From Cenococcum geophilum 1.58 (Eukaryota; Ascomycota; Dothideomycetes; Gloniales; Gloniaceae), in the NCBI GenBank assembly GCA_001692895.1, contig KV748180.1:558001-622000 (forward strand): a stretch of 64,000 nucleotides of DNA, given 5' to 3'. The notes under the pieces were generated by a model. That model was not told the origin of the DNA and did no database searches. It saw only the letters and a list, made by a program, of their open reading frames with translations. This document shows positions 60,526 through 64,000 of this stretch, piece by piece. The number at the start of each line of letters is the position of its first letter. Position 1 is the first letter of the stretch. Made by a program: the position numbers and the translations under genes.

Positions 60526-63500
60526 AGGCTTATATATAGCTAGCTACCAAAATATTAACCCTAAAAATACGAATGGAAATTAAAGGAGCTTTTGCTGCAC
60601 CCGGCCCAAAAAGACCAAAACCAACCAAAAGAACCCTGAAGAACACCTAGAGAATCCCCCTAAGATGCATACATCGCAGGGGAGGCACACGTCGAATGAC
60701 GGTGGTTTGCACTCGCGCGCGTCCACCAGAACCACGCCTAGCAATGGCCCTCCATAATAAGAACGGGTGAATACCACACTATAAAGCGGAAAGACCTCTA
60801 TTAAGAAGGCATCTAACAAAATATAAAGCCTATTAGACGCGTCTAGTATCTATAGTTACAGGAGAGTAACCGTTAGCTATAACGAACTAATATAGCTAGT
60901 AGAATGGCTCCGCCAGTCTAGCGAACCCTAGGTGCCCCTCCAGTAAACCCTTAACTAAATCCTCTAACGGTTAAGCAAAATCGAAAATAAACAAAACCCC
61001 TCCTTACCGGCGAACCGCACCTGGGCCGCTATAGCTATATATCTACAGCATAGGGAACCTACCCCCCTAAAGATAATATCCGGGTATATAATTATAATAT
61101 AACTAAATATAGAAAAAGTAGAGGGGCTTAGGGGATAATTAGAAACAGAAGTCCTTATAAAGATTTATAAAGAGGTTTACGACGCTATTATAGTCCAATA
61201 CCTTAGGAGCGGAGATATTAGAGTTACCTTAAAGGACTAATAGGCAAAGGAACGAGCTGTTAGGGTAGGGGACAGGCTAGGAAAATATATTGGCATAAAA
61301 GTGCTCTACGAAGATTACCTAGTTAAAGTCCTAGCAGTTCCCCTAAGCCTTAGGGTAGAAAAGGGACGCTAGGCGGATAATATAGCAACTATATATAAGA
61401 TAGTAAAACAAACGGAACGCCTTATATTAGGACTTAAGATCACCTAAATCTAATGGCTTTAATAGGAAAATATAAACTAAGTATATAATAAAAATAATAA
61501 AAGAATATAAGGGTCGCTAGAGACTCGCTAGGGAAACGTTAATCGAATATATAGCTCCCTTATTATTAGCACACATACACTAGAAATGCAAAAACTCCTT
61601 ATTTAAAAAGGTATTATTATAAATGGCCTTATATATAATGTAAGGCTCTATAACTATAGACTCCGCCTAAAATAATGCTATTACTGCGTATAATAGGGAC
61701 ACACCTAATCCACATGCGCAGCATAGGTATGCTACGGCCACTATACAGGCCCCCACGATATAAGATAATACTTAAATTAAGACTAAATAAAATGCGTAAA
61801 CTGCCACTAAAGCACATATAAGGCGTAGGAGAGAGTAGACTGCATTAAATATAGGAGACGGAAGGTAAGGGCTTAACAGCTACGGGAACAACTATACGCT
61901 AGGTTATATAAATAGAAATAATAGGCGATAAGCTAGGGGGGCGCGAGTGCCTTTCTAGCGTTTCCTACCTTTAATACTGGGGGGCTAGGCCAGCTATCCC
62001 AAGCCTTAATAGGCTAGAAGCGACGCCGCGTAATATCGCTAGACCGTATAGGAATATAAGGGTTATAGGGGATATAAGGAAGAGGACGCCCTATAGGAAG
62101 ACCCTTATGGACAGCTACAGCAAGCTTAAGACTAGGATAATTAAGAATTAGGCTTAACGCGGCAAATATAACATTTATAGCTAACTTTTAAAGGGTATAT
62201 AGCTAACTAGTAAGAATAGGGGAAGAACTAGAGACAATAATAGATTTAGATATAGAAGCGCTAGTAGGAATATAAGATATAGGAATAGAAAGCTCTATAT
62301 AAAATAAGTAGCAACTAGGGTATAGACACAAGAGATAGAAGTTCTAAATATCTTAGAGAAAGTAGAAGTAGAAAAAGCAAGGAATAAAGGAAAGGCGAAG
62401 GACCCTCGCCGGGGGTCCACTACCTATCCATTATATAGTACAACTACAGCAATACAAACCACCGTCTTATAAGGCCCTTACTAGACAGCCTAGACCTAGA
62501 GAAATACTATATCCTTACTATATAAGAGCCGTATTATAATGCCTATATATAATTAACATACTACCCCTAAGGATTCTAGCTCCTATATAAACCAAAAGCA
62601 GCTATATATATATGCTTTATAATTAGCAAGGCTATCAGCCTATCCTTATAGTTATAGTAGGTAGTTAACCTAGATATTACAGTTATAATAATCTAGACAT
62701 ATAGGGGACCAGTATAGATTATTAATGTATATAACCCTAGGGTTAAAGGGGTCCCATAAATAGAGAATATTATATTAGTAATAAGCTTACTAGAAACCGA
62801 AGGTATAGAGTTTATCCTATTAGGAGATATAAACCTCTACTACCCACAGTAGGGGGGTATTTATATTGTTGCTAAATAATAGGTAGAGTGCCTACTAAGA
62901 GCTATAGACACCTGGGGCCTTAAGCTAGCCACCCCCCTAGGAGCAATTATATAGCAATAAGGCACCGCTAGAAGTATAATTAACCTTATATTTATAGACA
63001 AAGGCCTATACCAGAGATTTAAAAGGTGTAACCCTAAAGAAGAATAGGTACTCGCTTTAGACCATATCCCCATCTAAATACAGCTAGATTTGGATATTAA
63101 GGCGTAACCTAATAGTAAAAGATACGCAATAAGAAAGCTTAAGACAGACAGCTTCCTTAGTACAGTTAAACAACAACTTTAAGACCTAGAAGAAATCTAC
63201 CTAATACTAAACAAGCGAGGCTTATTAGCTACCCCTAAGGAAATCGACTAAAGACTAGAAAGGATTTAGGTAGCAATTAAAAATAGGCTAGAAGAGCACT
63301 GCCCGGTCTTAAAACTGGGCCCCTATATATAACACGTATGGTCCGCATAATACGCAGTTCTTATTACCAGCCAACGATAAGCAAGAAGAAAATATATAAG
63401 TAGCTATAATCCTAAAGATAAGAGATAATACAAAGATATAAGAAACCAGCTAAAGAATACCCTAAAAAAAGAAGTAAGGAATAGCTAGAGATGGTTTATA

Positions 63501-64000
63501 AATAAGTATACTACTAACCTAAGCCTCCCCTATAATAAAGGCCTCTAGAGGATGGCAAAATAGGTAAAGAAAAAGGCGGGACGCCTAGTAGAAAACCTAT
63601 ACCTTCCGCCCCTACAAAGACTAGGTAAATCACTAGCTATAAGCGACAATAATAAAAAGGCAAAGATCCTTATAGAAAGATTTTCCCCTTAACTAGCTTT
63701 AGCAGACCTTAGCAATATTATAGGTGAAGCACTGGTGACTCGCCTGAGGGTTAACAGCGACATAATAACTAAAGAAATAACTAGAACTATTAGCCGCCTT
63801 TTAAATAATATAACACTAGAATCCTAAATAAAGCCCTAAAGACCTACGGACCACTAATAGCACCTTAGCTTGCGGATATAGCTAGAGCATGCTTTATAAT
63901 AGGCTACTACCTAAGACTTAGAAGAGCTATAATAACGTTTATCCTATATAAAGAAGGTAAAGCAAACTACTTATTTCCAGGGAGCTACCGCCCTATTGCC
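60526..64000 (+). mobile_element. LINE (Tad/I-like non-LTR retrotransposon), RIP-decayed, cut by window end
   Basis: Broken plus-strand translation gives an ORF1 CCHC knuckle (CYYC…GHT…C, about 61680-61730) and an apurinic endonuclease with VYNPR and LGDINLYYPQ (about 62720-62860) plus DHIPI (about 63060). The start of a reverse transcriptase ends in SYRPIA at the window edge. Trp/Gln codons are often TAG/TAA. It is inserted in, or abuts, the Gypsy-C 5' LTR. The 3' end lies outside the window. Confidence 0.85.

Noticed and set aside
60580-60819. 79-codon minus-strand frame
   Set aside because: It lies antisense in the 5' region of the LINE and has no conserved feature.

Overview
The window is nuclear DNA from a filamentous ascomycete (Pezizomycotina). 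The evidence is spliceosomal introns of 48-81 nt with GTRNGT donors and CTAAC-like branch sites, a split fungal type I fatty acid synthase (alpha and beta subunits on separate genes), chromodomain Gypsy elements, and heavy C-to-T / G-to-A decay of repeats typical of RIP (repeat-induced point mutation). The species cannot be named from the sequence alone.

Positions 1-19,300 are a gene-rich, undecayed block that looks like part of a secondary-metabolite cluster. A cytochrome P450 (minus strand, 5 exons, 557 aa) is divergently arranged with a fatty acid synthase alpha subunit (plus, 4 exons, 1678 aa, no C-terminal phosphopantetheinyl transferase). A fatty acid synthase beta subunit (plus, 3 exons, 2054 aa) and a branched-chain-type aminotransferase (plus, 4 exons, 381 aa) follow. 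A dedicated FAS pair plus an oxidase plus a fold-type IV aminotransferase is the logic used for long-chain 2-amino acids such as those in HC-toxin and apicidin. I infer a medium-chain fatty acid that is oxidised and transaminated to a lipo-amino acid. No NRPS, regulator or transporter is in the window; they may lie to the left or elsewhere. Two almost identical 141-bp MITEs bracket the P450 and FAS-alpha genes, and TGACGTG motifs recur in the FAS promoters.

Positions 19,300-36,400 are AT-rich, RIP-decayed transposon sediment: hAT-like non-autonomous DNA, a LINE relic, and a minus-strand Gypsy element (22,689-36,400, TSD CACTA). Inside that Gypsy element sit a plus-strand Gypsy element (27,520-33,766, TSD GTATA) which itself holds a solo LTR (TSD CTATT), two further solo LTRs, and a 1-kb non-LTR-like insertion.

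Positions 36,611-38,489 hold one intact gene on the minus strand, a secreted berberine-bridge-type FAD oxidase, isolated between decayed repeats and with a TIR MITE in its upstream region. Positions 38,800-42,240 hold a foldback element, a Fot1/pogo-like MITE and short tandem repeats.

Positions 42,240-60,525 are a hAT transposase relic followed by a third Gypsy element on the minus strand. That Gypsy element contains a full-length Copia element (48,895-55,261, TSD ATAAC), a second non-LTR-like insertion and a 2.4-kb block of four adjacent unrelated minisatellites. A RIP-decayed plus-strand LINE runs from about 60,526 off the right edge.
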